A stretch of 64,000 nt of DNA from Microbacteriaceae bacterium (GTDB lineage: Bacteria > Actinomycetota > Actinomycetes > Actinomycetales > Microbacteriaceae): assembly GCA_014378715.1 (NCBI GenBank), contig JACMNE010000155.1, forward strand, positions 1 to 64,000, given 5' to 3'. Of this stretch, positions 1 to 7,800 are shown one piece after another (positions within the stretch are counted from its first letter, which is position 1; every line of letters starts with the position of its first letter). The notes under the pieces are model-generated. The model was not told the origin of the DNA, made no database searches, and was given only the letters and a program-made list of their open reading frames with translations. Both the position numbers and the translations under genes were made by a program.

Positions 1-18
1 CCGGGCTGAGCCGATGCG

Positions 19-1326
19 CTACGGCCGCCCGAGCCCGTTGTAGGTCCAGCCCGCCGCGCGCCACGCTGCCGCATCGAGCGTGTTGCGTCCGTCGATGATC
101 GTGCGGGTGCGCACGAGAGCGCCGGCCCACTCCGGGTCGAGCCCGCGGAACTCGGGCCACTCGGTGACAAGCACCACGGCGTCCGCGCCCCGCAGTGCGT
201 CCTCGAGGTCGCTCGTGTAAGTGAGCTGAGGGTGGCGCAGCCGGGCGTTGTCGATCGCCTGCGGGTCGATCGCGGTCACGTTGACCCCGAGCCCGTAGAG
301 CTGCACGGCCACGTCGAGCGCCGGCGAGTCGCGCACGTCGTCGGAGTGCGGCTTGAAGCTGAGCCCGAGCACGGTGACCTTGGCCTTCCACACCTCGCGG
401 CCGATCGCCCGCACGGTCAGGTCGACGACCCGCTGGCGGCGGCGCAGGTTGATCTTGTCGACCTCCTTGAGGAACACCACCGACTCGCCGCGGCCGAGCT
501 CCTCCGCGCGGGCCGTGAATGCCCGGATGTCCTTGGGCAAGCAGCCGCCGCCGAAGCCGACACCGGCGCCGAGGAACCGGCGGCCGATGCGCCCGTCGTA
601 GCCGATCGCGTCGGCGAGTTGGGTGACGTCTGCCCCGGCGACCTCCGCGATCTCGGCCATGGCGTTGATGAAGCTGATCTTGGTGGCCAGGAACGCGTTC
701 GCCGCGACCTTGACGAGCTCGGCGGTCGCGAAGTCGGTGACCACCAGCGGTGTGTCGGCGGCGAGGGCGGTCGCGTAGACATCATTCAGAACGGATGTCG
801 CGTGCTCGCCCTCCTCGCCCGGTGCGACGCCATAGACGAGGCGGTCGGGCGTGATCGTGTCCTCGACGGCGAAGCCCTCGCGCAGGAACTCGGGATTCCA
901 GGCGAGCGTCGCCCCGGTCGGGGCGACGAGCGCCGCCAGCCGGGCCGCGGTACCGACCGGCACCGTGCTCTTGCCGGCAACCAGGTCGCCGGGCGACAGG
1001 TGCGGGAGCAGGGACTCGACAGCCGCGTCGACGAAGCGGAGGTCGGCCGCGTAGCTGCCCGGTTTCTGCGGGGTACCCACGGCGATGAAGTGCACGGCGC
1101 AGCCGGCAGCATCCGCTATCTCGGTGCTGAAACGCAGCCGACCGGAGGCGGTCGCGGAGGTGAGGATCTCGGGGAGCCCCGGCTCGTAGAACGGCGGGCG
1201 ACCCGCGCGCAGGAGGTCGATCTTGGCGGCGTCGACATCGATACCGATGACGTCGTGCCCGAGTTCGGCCATCGCTGACGCGTGGACTGCTCCGAGGTAT
1301 CCGCACCCGATCACTGACATTTTCAT
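19..1326 (-). CDS. ugd: UDP-glucose 6-dehydrogenase
   Basis: This 435-residue cytosolic enzyme would oxidise UDP-glucose to UDP-glucuronate with two NAD+, supplying uronic acid for capsule or wall polymers. The sequence shows an N-terminal Rossmann motif 'VIGCGYLG' at residues 5-12, the 'WNPEFLREG' helix near 145, and the catalytic loop 'GFGGGCLPKD' with the nucleophile Cys262. The C-terminal UDP-binding domain has 'SFKPHSDDVRDSPA'. Length matches the UDP-glucose/GDP-mannose dehydrogenase family. A TAGGCT box lies exactly six bases before the ATG, so the mRNA is probably leaderless; ATG at 1320 is the only close alternative. The downstream neighbour lies beyond the window. A UDP-ManNAc dehydrogenase is the main alternative, but the motifs fit Ugd best. 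Confidence 0.93.
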   Translation of the reverse strand: MKMSVIGCGYLGAVHASAMAELGHDVIGIDVDAAKIDLLRAGRPPFYEPGLPEILTSATASGRLRFSTEIADAAGCAVHFIAVGTPQKPGSYAADLRFVDAAVESLLPHLSPGDLVAGKSTVPVGTAARLAALVAPTGATLAWNPEFLREGFAVEDTITPDRLVYGVAPGEEGEHATSVLNDVYATALAADTPLVVTDFATAELVKVAANAFLATKISFINAMAEIAEVAGADVTQLADAIGYDGRIGRRFLGAGVGFGGGCLPKDIRAFTARAEELGRGESVVFLKEVDKINLRRRQRVVDLTVRAIGREVWKAKVTVLGLSFKPHSDDVRDSPALDVAVQLYGLGVNVTAIDPQAIDNARLRHPQLTYTSDLEDALRGADAVVLVTEWPEFRGLDPEWAGALVRTRTIIDGRNTLDAAAWRAAGWTYNGLGRP

Positions 1327-1332
1327 GGCGCC

Positions 1333-1338
1333 AGCCTA
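1333..1338 (-). promoter_or_regulatory. -10 box TAGGCT of ugd, leaderless
   Basis: Read on the minus strand, TAGGCT is separated by exactly six bases from the ugd ATG. That puts the transcription start at or next to the A of the start codon. No purine-rich ribosome binding site is present. The same arrangement recurs at several other genes in this window. Confidence 0.6.
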
Positions 1339-1349
1339 GGGGAGTCGGG

Positions 1350-2321
1350 CTACCCGGCGAGCCGATCGCGCAACCACGTTGAGATTCGCTCGCGCATTTC
1401 GGGGTCGAGCATGGCGATCGAGTGGCGGGTTCCCTCCACTGTGACGAACTCGACGGAGACCCCCGCACCACGCAGTTTCTCGACCAGTGCCTCGGACTGC
1501 TCCTGCGGGATGATCTCGTCGAGGGAGTGCCCCACGAAGAACGGCGGGTCTGAGCGGTCGACCGAATACAGCGGTGAGGCGGCCCGCGCCTGCGGGCAGT
1601 CGGAGTAGCTGGCGCAGCCCAGATAGGCGAGCTGGATCGTGCGGAATGTGGAGATCACCCCGCCGAGCGAGAAGCCCGCTGTGGTCAGGTCGGCCGGTCC
1701 GCTCAGGTCGACAACGGCAGCGACCCGCGACCCGGAGTCGAGGGGGCCGGAACCGCCCGCGCCGAGCAGCGAGACGAGATTGCCGCCGGCCGACCCGCCG
1801 AGCGCCCCGATCCTGGCCGGGTCGATGTTGAAGCGCTCCACCTGGGCATTTTCCCTCAACCACTTCACGGCGGTGCGCACGTCGTCGATCCCGGCGGGAA
1901 ACGGATGTTCCGGGGCGAGCGCATAGTTGACCGAGACGGCCACGAACCCCTCGGAGGCCAGCCACTCGCAGACGCTGCGCCAGGCCACGTCGTCCTTGTC
2001 GCCCTGGCGCCAGCTGCCGCCGTGCACCGAGAGCACCGCGGCCCGCGTGGGTTCCGTAGTGGTCGCCGGTTCCGTGGTCCCGGCCGCAGAGGCCGGCTCC
2101 GCGACATCCGCGGGAAGGCAGACGTCGAGCAGGGTACCGGCGTTCTGCGCGCCGTAGTCGAGGTCGGTGAGCACGGCGACGCCCGGGTAGGCGCGGGTCG
2201 CCGGGTAGGGGGCAGTCGCGGTGCTGTCGACCGTCGTTGAGTCGCTGCCGGTCGACCCGCAGCCGGTGAGCACTGTGAGCACCACGAGGGCGAGCGCGAG
2301 GGTGCGGGCGGCTGAGGTCAT
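1350..2321 (-). CDS. Secreted lipoprotein esterase, BD-FAE-like alpha/beta hydrolase
   Basis: The protein has 323 residues and is probably anchored outside the membrane. It begins with a short signal peptide ending in the lipobox 'VLTGC' (Cys21). The fold is an alpha/beta hydrolase of the hormone-sensitive lipase/feruloyl-esterase type, with an oxyanion 'VHGGSW' at 99-104. The nucleophile elbow 'GGSAGG' holds Ser177, the probable acid is Asp268 in 'SLDEIIP', and the base is His300 in 'TRHSI'. A threonine/proline-rich linker follows the lipobox. I chose ATG 2321 because it places the signal peptide directly at the N-terminus; an in-frame TTG at 2333 is possible. A minus-strand TAGATT box eleven bases before the ATG suggests a very short leader. 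The substrate is unknown; an ester or peptide-like bond is inferred. Confidence 0.8.
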   Translation of the reverse strand: MTSAARTLALALVVLTVLTGCGSTGSDSTTVDSTATAPYPATRAYPGVAVLTDLDYGAQNAGTLLDVCLPADVAEPASAAGTTEPATTTEPTRAAVLSVHGGSWRQGDKDDVAWRSVCEWLASEGFVAVSVNYALAPEHPFPAGIDDVRTAVKWLRENAQVERFNIDPARIGALGGSAGGNLVSLLGAGGSGPLDSGSRVAAVVDLSGPADLTTAGFSLGGVISTFRTIQLAYLGCASYSDCPQARAASPLYSVDRSDPPFFVGHSLDEIIPQEQSEALVEKLRGAGVSVEFVTVEGTRHSIAMLDPEMRERISTWLRDRLAG

Positions 2322-2640
2322 GAGTGCGGTCAAATCTATCGGGCGAATGAGTGGCGCGAAGCCGGGGGCTCCTGTAACGTGGTCCAGTCGGCTCTTGACA
2401 CCGCATTGTGCGGATGGGTTTGTAAGTCAGGTGGGCCGGTACTTCGCCAGATCGGATATGGACTCCGTGGGCACCCGATTTGGGGTGTGGCGAGAAATTC
2501 ACAATGTATGTGAAACGGCCCCGATCGGTTCTGTGCGGTATCTGTCCGCTCGATCACGACTGCCCGGGTTCTAGTAGTGCGAGTTCAACCTGAGCTCAGC
2601 GTTGCCATGCAATGACAACAACCCAGAATCACTTTTCTCA
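2322..2640. promoter_or_regulatory. Divergent promoter region and helicase leader
   Basis: This non-coding stretch separates the divergent esterase and helicase genes. A perfect TTGACA at 2395-2400 is followed by an inverted repeat CCGCA-TTG-TGCGG at 2401-2413 and a weak -10 (TTGTAA, 2420-2425), reading towards the helicase. If used, the leader would be about 210 bases, as is common for cold-inducible DEAD-box genes. A CAGAAT box at about 2623-2628, close to ATG 2641, is an alternative short-leader promoter. No protein-like reading frame is convincing here. Confidence 0.35.
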
Positions 2641-4935
2641 ATGTCAGATTTCAAGAAGCCGAACAACAACAAGTTCGAACCGCGCAAGCAGGCGCCGGGC
2701 AGCCGCAGCGAAGGCCACCGTGGATACCACGGCGACGCCGACCCGGCCAAGAAGCGCTGGAACGCCAGCGACCGTGCCGCCCGCACCGGCGACCGCCCCG
2801 CATCCAACGGACGCCCCGACTGGAACCCGCGCGAGCGTCCGGCGTCGAACGACCGTCCGCGTGGCAACTCGGACCGCCCCTCCTACGGCGACCGCCCCGC
2901 GCGTCCCGCCTACAACAACGACCGCCCGCAGCGGTCGAACACGGATCGCCCGTCGTACGGTGACCGCCCGCAGGGTGGCCAGCGTCCCTCCTACGGTGAC
3001 CGCCCGCAGCGCTCGAACACGGACCGCCCCTCCTACGGCGACCGCCCCGCGCGTCCCGCCTACAACAACGACCGCCCGCAGCGGTCGAACACAGATCGCC
3101 CGTCGTACGGTGACCGCCCGCAGCGCAGCAACACGGACCGCCCGTCGTACGGTGACCGCCCGCAGGGTGGCCAGCGTCCCTCCTACGGCGACCGCCCGCA
3201 GCGCTCGAACACGGACCGCCCCTCCTACGGCGACCGCCCCGACCGCACCGAGCGTCCCTCCTACGGAGACCGCCCGTCGCGCCCCTCGTACAACACCGAG
3301 CGCCCGTCCTACGGCGACCGCCCGCAGCGCTCGAACACGGACCGCCCCTCCTACGGGGACCGTCCGGACCGCCCGTCGCGTCCGTCCTACAGCGCGGACC
3401 GCAACAGCGCACCCGAGCGTCCTGCCCGCCCGGCCTGGAGCGACCGTCCGGCCACGAACGACCGCGCCCCGCGCACGTCGTACAACGACCGTCCGGCCCG
3501 TCCGTCCTACGGCGACCGCCCGGAGCGCAGCTCCTTCAACGACCGCCCCGACCGCACCGAGCGCCCGTCCTACAACGACCGCCCCGCGCGCTCGCAGGAC
3601 GACCGCCCGAAGCGCTGGGAGGACCGCGCCCCGCGCAGCGGCTCGGACGACCGTCCGGCCCGTCGCTCCTCCGACATGTACCCGTCGCACTCCGACGCCT
3701 CCGCTGGCCCCCAGGAGGACGTGGTCCTCGAGCGCCTCGAGGCCAAGGTGATCACCGCGGGCGACGTCGACGGCAAGACCTTCGGCGACCTCGGACTCGG
3801 CGACAACATCACCCGCCAGCTCGCCTCGATGGGAGCGGCCGCGCCGTTCGCCATCCAGGCGGCGACCATCCCCGACGTGCTCGCCGGCAAGGACGTCCTC
3901 GGACGGGGCCGCACCGGTTCCGGCAAGACGATCGCCTTCGGCGCCCCCCTCGTGGAGCGCCTGATGGAGAACAACGGCGGAGCGGGCCGCAAGCCGGGCC
4001 GTAAGCCCCGCGCGCTCATCCTCGCCCCGACCCGTGAGCTCGCCATGCAGATCGACCGCACCGTGCAGCCCATCGCCCGCTCGGTCGGCCTCTTCACCAC
4101 GACCATCGTCGGCGGAGTGCCGCAGTTCAAGCAGGTCTCCACCCTCCAGCGCGGCGTCGACATCGTCATCGCCACGCCGGGCCGGGTCGAGGACCTCATC
4201 GAGCAGGGTCGCCTCGACCTCTCCGAGGTCATGATCACTGTCCTCGACGAGGCCGACCACATGTGCGACCTCGGGTTCCTCGAGCCCGTGCAGCGCATCC
4301 TCAAGGAGACCAAGGCCAACGGCCAGAAGCTCCTCTTCTCGGCCACGCTCGACAAGGGTGTCGCCACCCTCGTCAAGCAGTTCCTCAAGGACCCGGCCGT
4401 GCACGAGGTCGCCGGTGAGGACCAGGCGTCCTCGACAATCGACCACAAGGTGCTCCTCATCGAGCAGCGCGACAAGCGCGCGATCATCGAGCAGCTCGCC
4501 GCAGGTGCAGGCAAGACCCTCATCTTCGCGCGCACCCGTGCTTTCGCCGAGGAACTCGCCGACCAGCTCGAGGGCGCCGGCGTTCCGGCCACCTCGCTGC
4601 ACGGGGACCTGAACCAGTCCCGCCGCACGCGCAACCTGCAGCTGCTCACGAGCGGCCGCGTCAACGTGATGGTGGCAACCGATGTCGCGGCCCGCGGCAT
4701 CCACGTCGACGACATCAGCCTGGTCATCCAGGCCGACGCCCCCGACGAGTACAAGACGTACCTGCACCGCTCGGGCCGCACCGGTCGTGCCGGCAAGACC
4801 GGAACCGTCGTCACCCTCGTCTCCAAGTCGCGCAAGCGTCGGATGGACGAGCTGCTCGACCGAGCCGAGATCACGGCCTCATCGCTCAACGCCCGCCCCG
4901 GCGACGCGCTGCTCGACGAGCTCGCCGCGCTCTAA
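2641..4935 (+). CDS. DEAD-box RNA helicase with repetitive N-terminal tail
   Basis: This is an ATP-dependent RNA helicase of 764 residues, of the RhlE/CsdA type, probably acting in ribosome assembly and RNA turnover. Residues about 1-355 are a disordered, Arg/Pro/Asp/Tyr-rich tail containing twelve copies of 'RPSYGDRP' between about residues 78 and 295. The core follows: Q-motif region near 381-400, Walker A 'GRTGSGKT' at 423-430, 'PTRELA', 'TPGR', the DEAD box at 536-539, 'SAT', and 'HRSGRTGRAG' from 709. The protein stops soon after the core, so the tail is N-terminal rather than C-terminal as in most RhlE-like helicases. ATG 2641 is preferred over an in-frame TTG at 2602 because the protein then starts 'MSDFKKPNNN'. 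A strong terminator follows. Confidence 0.93.
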   Translation: MSDFKKPNNNKFEPRKQAPGSRSEGHRGYHGDADPAKKRWNASDRAARTGDRPASNGRPDWNPRERPASNDRPRGNSDRPSYGDRPARPAYNNDRPQRSNTDRPSYGDRPQGGQRPSYGDRPQRSNTDRPSYGDRPARPAYNNDRPQRSNTDRPSYGDRPQRSNTDRPSYGDRPQGGQRPSYGDRPQRSNTDRPSYGDRPDRTERPSYGDRPSRPSYNTERPSYGDRPQRSNTDRPSYGDRPDRPSRPSYSADRNSAPERPARPAWSDRPATNDRAPRTSYNDRPARPSYGDRPERSSFNDRPDRTERPSYNDRPARSQDDRPKRWEDRAPRSGSDDRPARRSSDMYPSHSDASAGPQEDVVLERLEAKVITAGDVDGKTFGDLGLGDNITRQLASMGAAAPFAIQAATIPDVLAGKDVLGRGRTGSGKTIAFGAPLVERLMENNGGAGRKPGRKPRALILAPTRELAMQIDRTVQPIARSVGLFTTTIVGGVPQFKQVSTLQRGVDIVIATPGRVEDLIEQGRLDLSEVMITVLDEADHMCDLGFLEPVQRILKETKANGQKLLFSATLDKGVATLVKQFLKDPAVHEVAGEDQASSTIDHKVLLIEQRDKRAIIEQLAAGAGKTLIFARTRAFAEELADQLEGAGVPATSLHGDLNQSRRTRNLQLLTSGRVNVMVATDVAARGIHVDDISLVIQADAPDEYKTYLHRSGRTGRAGKTGTVVTLVSKSRKRRMDELLDRAEITASSLNARPGDALLDELAAL
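2871..3600 (+). repeat. Tandem repeat array encoding RPSYGDRP-type units
   Basis: Inside the helicase gene, near-identical units encoding 'DRPSYGDRPQRSNT', 'QGGQRPSYGDRP' and 'ARPAYNNDRP' alternate. Longer blocks are repeated almost base for base, for example the region from about 2945 against that from about 3140. Such DNA can expand or contract by recombination, and all units stay in frame. Confidence 0.9.
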
Positions 4936-4941
4936 GCCCGA

Positions 4942-4985
4942 GCAGAGAAGGCGCCCATCCCGATTTCGGGGTGGGCGCCTTCTGC
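4942..4985 (+). terminator. Terminator hairpin after the helicase
   Basis: Seven bases after the stop codon, AGAAGGCGCCCA pairs with TGGGCGCCTTCT around a short loop, giving a long GC-rich stem. It ends in TTCTGC and lacks a long T tract, so it may be an imperfect intrinsic terminator or an mRNA-stabilising stem. Confidence 0.7.
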
Positions 4986-5459
4986 GTTGGCCGGTGCCGA
5001 TCGCTACGGTGTTCGCCAGTGCCATGAGGCTGGGAGCCGGTCAGGTCACAGGTGGCTGTCCAGTGGTCCGCGATCTCCCTCGCCTGTATGCGGATATGCG
5101 GTGCAGAGCCGTCGCGGCCACCCCTCTGCGGGCTGTCGACACATCTCCGTACACCCCGAACTGAGGCCCGTCCAGCTGGGCTGAGGGTGGAGGAGCCTAC
5201 CCGTCAGGAGTTCTCGTCGCCGACACTCGTCGCTGCACCCGGTCGTCATTCAGGAGAAGCGGATGTTGCGCTACGGCGTCTCGCACGAACATGGTGTCCA
5301 TCCGTGAAAGAACGGCGCGATCCGCCACATCCGCTGAATCAACGCAAGATATCGTCGGGCGGCCACGAGTGCTCCTGAATGATGATCAGGAGGAAGACGG
5401 GCGTGAACCCGTGCTCCTGAATGATGACTCGAGAAGAACCGGCCCGCCGCCTTAATGGC
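4986..5459. other. Intergenic region between convergent genes, with short repeats
   Basis: No convincing gene is present between the helicase and the convergent TetR gene. The only clear structure is a 17-base direct repeat, GTGCTCCTGAATGATGA, at 5369-5385 and 5411-5427, plus an inverted copy of its core (CATTCAGGAG) at 5247-5256. The first direct copy also forms the hairpin CCTGA-N7-TCAGG at 5374-5390. A decayed gene remnant is possible. Confidence 0.5.
5369..5427 (+). repeat. 17-base direct repeat pair
   Basis: GTGCTCCTGAATGATGA occurs at 5369-5385 and again at 5411-5427, 42 bases apart. Its function is unknown. It lies just downstream of the TetR gene, not in an obvious promoter. Confidence 0.75.
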
Positions 5460-6092
5460 CTACGCCTCGATCCACTCCTGCAGCACCCGGCAGAGGGGGG
5501 CGAGTTCGCGGTCGAGGTCGGTGACCAGTCCCGCCGTGCGGCCGGTGGCCGGCAGCCAGCTCCGGAGCCGCGAGAGGAACGCCGCCTGCACGGCGCCGCC
5601 GATCGCGGAGGGCATCAGGTCGCCAGGCTCGGCGCCGATGCGGCCGGCCACGAACCCGGCCACCACGTTCGACCACACGATCCAGTGGGCCGACTCCTCG
5701 GCGCGCAGCTCCGGCGAGGTGTCGATCAGCTCGAAGCGCCGCAGCCAGAGGCCGTCGGGGTCGGCGTCCTCACCGAGGGTGTCGACGATGGACTCGCGCA
5801 CCGCCGTCATGGTGGGGGTCGCGACATCCGCTCTCTCGAGCACGCGGGCGAGCCGTACGGTGTGCTCGTCGAACGCCGACCAGACGATCTCGGACTTCGA
5901 GGAGTAGTACCGGAAGAAGCTCGTCTTGCTCACGCCGCTCGCCACCGCGATCATGTCGATCGTGGTGCCGGCGAAGCCATGGGCGCGGAACAGCTCGATC
6001 GCGCGCTCGCTGATCGCCTCGCGGGACGAGCTGTGCGGCCTCCCGCGCCGAGGCGCCGGGAGCTCGATCGGGAAGGGGTCGTATCCGCTCAT
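5460..6092 (-). CDS. TetR family transcriptional regulator
   Basis: This 210-residue repressor-type regulator has a classical N-terminal helix-turn-helix at about residues 38-64 ('TTIDMIAVASGVSKTSFF' followed by 'RYYSSKSEI'). The ligand-binding half, with 'LWLRRFELIDTSPELRA', resembles the acyl-CoA-type TetR_C_17 group that includes MftR. The gene lies 33 bases downstream of the VanZ gene on the same strand. Its own TATGCT box ends ten bases before the ATG, so it may also be transcribed separately with almost no leader. Targets are probably its neighbours VanZ or EamA, but no operator palindrome is evident. The ligand is unknown. Confidence 0.88.
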   Translation of the reverse strand: MSGYDPFPIELPAPRRGRPHSSSREAISERAIELFRAHGFAGTTIDMIAVASGVSKTSFFRYYSSKSEIVWSAFDEHTVRLARVLERADVATPTMTAVRESIVDTLGEDADPDGLWLRRFELIDTSPELRAEESAHWIVWSNVVAGFVAGRIGAEPGDLMPSAIGGAVQAAFLSRLRSWLPATGRTAGLVTDLDRELAPLCRVLQEWIEA

Positions 6093-6125
6093 GGTGGATC
6101 AAGCATACGGAGCGGGGACGGGACG

Positions 6126-6641
6126 CTATACCGGCTCCCGTACCCGTACCCGGAATCGCGGGCCCGTCGCGCGTGCCCGTGCGGCGATCCGCCGACGGGC
6201 GTTCAGGCGCAAGGCCCCGCGCAGCACGAGGGCGGCGGCGACACCGATCACCGCCCCGGTCGAGTTGGCAATGACGTCGGAGATCGTGGCGAACCGTGCC
6301 GGCAGCACGGCGAGCTGAGTCAGCTCGATTGTCACCGAGAGGAACGGGCAGGCGAGCAGCACCACCCACCATGCGCGGGTGGGCAGCAAAAGCGTGAGCA
6401 GCAGGGCGAGCGGGACGAACATCGCCACATTCGCCGAGGCCTCGAGGGTGGAGTAGTCAAACCAGCCGGGCAGCCCCCAGCCGTGCAGCCGGTCGAGGAA
6501 CGACCCGATCGACGCGGAGCGCCCGCGATCGATCGGTGTCGGCCACATCGTCGCGGTGAGCACAACGGCGGCGTAGACGACGAGCAGGGCGCCGGTGACC
6601 CACTTGCGCCGGTGAAGGGTGTTCGGAGTCGGAGTGACCAT
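6126..6641 (-). CDS. VanZ family membrane protein
   Basis: This small integral membrane protein has 171 residues and about four hydrophobic helices ('WVTGALLVVYAAVVLTATMW', then segments near 60-80, 83-100 and 120-140). 'TMWP' near the first helix end and 'SVTIELTQLAVLPARF.TISDVIANSTGA' match the VanZ-like family, named after the teicoplanin-resistance accessory protein; most members have no known biochemical role. The start at 6641 is supported by a GGGAGA ribosome binding site seven bases upstream. A longer frame reading to 6827 would overlap the EamA gene and has no hydrophobic content. The C-terminus is Arg-rich and presumably cytoplasmic. Confidence 0.82.
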   Translation of the reverse strand: MVTPTPNTLHRRKWVTGALLVVYAAVVLTATMWPTPIDRGRSASIGSFLDRLHGWGLPGWFDYSTLEASANVAMFVPLALLLTLLLPTRAWWVVLLACPFLSVTIELTQLAVLPARFATISDVIANSTGAVIGVAAALVLRGALRLNARRRIAARARATGPRFRVRVREPV

Positions 6642-6795
6642 GATTCTCCCGGCAGAGCTGAAGAAAGCAAACCTACTCCCTCGGGCACGCGGATGTCTGC
6701 GGGTGCGGTGAGGGGTTGCGTTCCGGTCATCGGGTGGCGTCGGCCTGCCGAGAGCAGGGGTGCGGCGCGGGCAGGACGGGGGCGCGACTGCCGCG

Positions 6796-7692
6796 TCAGA
6801 CCAGCGCGAGCAGGGCGGCGGCCGCAATGGCCAGCACGAGACCGACTAGCTGCGTCGGGGTGATCCGCTCACGCAGCACGATCGCGGCCAGGATGATCGT
6901 GCCGGCCGGGTACATCGCCGTGAGCACAGCCATGACGCTCAGGTCACCGGTGCGCAGCCCGAGCAGCAGGAGTACGTTGGCGGTGGCATCGACGACACCG
7001 CCGATCGCGGCGAGGGTGAGGCCCGCCCGCCACGCGACATCCGCTCGCTTGATGACCGCTCTCTTGGGGCCAGTCGTGCCGTCCCGACGACGGGCGCAGC
7101 CGACGAGCGCGAGCACGGCTAAGGTGGCGAACAGCAGCGTCGCGTTCGTGGCGCGGTTGAGCACAAGGGGCACGAGGCCGGAGTCGTCGGGGGTGAGGTC
7201 GATGATGATGAGGAAGACACCGATGAGAGTGCCGGCGCTGGTGGCCATCGCGAGCGCGCGGCCGGATGGGCGCACGGCGTTCCGGTCGGGCACGAAGCCG
7301 ACGAGCACAACGGCGACGATGGCGATGCCGAGCGCGCCGTAGCCGAGAGGGGGCAGGCGCTCGCCGCGCGTCACCTCGGCCACGAGCGGGATGAGCGCGG
7401 AGACGAGGGCGGTGAGCGGCGAGAGGATGCTCATCGGTCCGATCGCGAGGCAGCCGTAGAGCAGCGTGATCGCGAGTGCGCCCGTGATGCCGGAGAGGAT
7501 GCCGAGCGAGACGGCCGGCCACGACCAGGTTCCGCCGAGCAGGGGGAGCATCAGGAGCAGGATCGCGAGTCCGCTCGCGCCGCCGATCGCCGTGACACGC
7601 AGGGCGCTGATGCGGCGGCTGGCGATGCCGCCGATGAAGTCGGCCGCGCCGAAGATGAGCGCACCGCCGATGCCGAAGAGAACGGTGAGCAT
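6796..7692 (-). CDS. EamA/DMT family transporter
   Basis: This 298-residue inner-membrane permease has about ten predicted helices arranged as two EamA repeats. The first repeat begins 'FGIGGALIFGAADFIGGI' and the second includes 'YPAGTIILAAIVLRERITPTQLVG', the typical end-of-repeat signature of drug/metabolite transporters. A charged linker at about residues 200-220 separates the last helices. Such proteins export amino acids, metabolites or drugs; the substrate cannot be read from sequence. The ATG has an AGGGGAC ribosome binding site. The TAGCGT sequence upstream on the minus strand sits inside the inverted repeat CCACG-CTAT-CGTGG (7715-7728), which could be its promoter with an operator. 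Confidence 0.87.
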   Translation of the reverse strand: MLTVLFGIGGALIFGAADFIGGIASRRISALRVTAIGGASGLAILLLMLPLLGGTWSWPAVSLGILSGITGALAITLLYGCLAIGPMSILSPLTALVSALIPLVAEVTRGERLPPLGYGALGIAIVAVVLVGFVPDRNAVRPSGRALAMATSAGTLIGVFLIIIDLTPDDSGLVPLVLNRATNATLLFATLAVLALVGCARRRDGTTGPKRAVIKRADVAWRAGLTLAAIGGVVDATANVLLLLGLRTGDLSVMAVLTAMYPAGTIILAAIVLRERITPTQLVGLVLAIAAAALLALV

Positions 7693-7714
7693 CTGGTCCC
7701 CTCAGGTGAGGACA

Positions 7715-7728
7715 CCACGCTATCGTGG
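7715..7728. promoter_or_regulatory. Inverted repeat overlapping the EamA promoter
   Basis: CCACG-CTAT-CGTGG is a perfect 5-base inverted repeat. On the minus strand it contains TAGCGT, a plausible -10 box about 24 bases before the EamA ATG. Operator function is inferred from position only. Confidence 0.35.
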
Positions 7729-7729
7729 C

Positions 7730-7777
7730 GTTGCCCGGCCCGTTGCCCGGCCCGTTGCTAGGCCCGTTGCTAGGGTG
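7730..7777 (+). repeat. Four tandem 12-base units in a divergent promoter region
   Basis: Units GTTGCCCGGCCC (7730-7741), GTTGCCCGGCCC (7742-7753), GTTGCTAGGCCC (7754-7765) and GTTGCTAGGGTG (7766-7777) follow each other directly. The last unit supplies TAGGGT (7771-7776), a good -10 box for the DUF4432 gene. Changes in copy number would move upstream promoter elements. Confidence 0.85.
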
Positions 7778-7800
7778 GGCGCGACCACAAGGAGCTCGCA

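Noticed and set aside
1336-2502. A longer minus-strand frame overlapping the lipoprotein esterase
   Set aside because: It is Arg/Pro-rich out-of-frame sequence. The esterase frame has a lipobox and a full catalytic triad.
2871-3600. A CRISPR-like array, suggested by regular repeats
   Set aside because: The units are contiguous coding repeats without unique spacers and stay in frame with a helicase core.
2644-4767. A 707-codon open frame antisense to the DEAD-box helicase
   Set aside because: It is a composition shadow: long Val/Arg/Gly repeats that mirror the tail repeats, with no start signal and no recognisable domain.
5052-5378. A 108-codon frame in the intergenic region after the helicase
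   Set aside because: No ribosome binding site or leaderless box, no domain, and odd Cys/Arg composition. It crosses the repeats.
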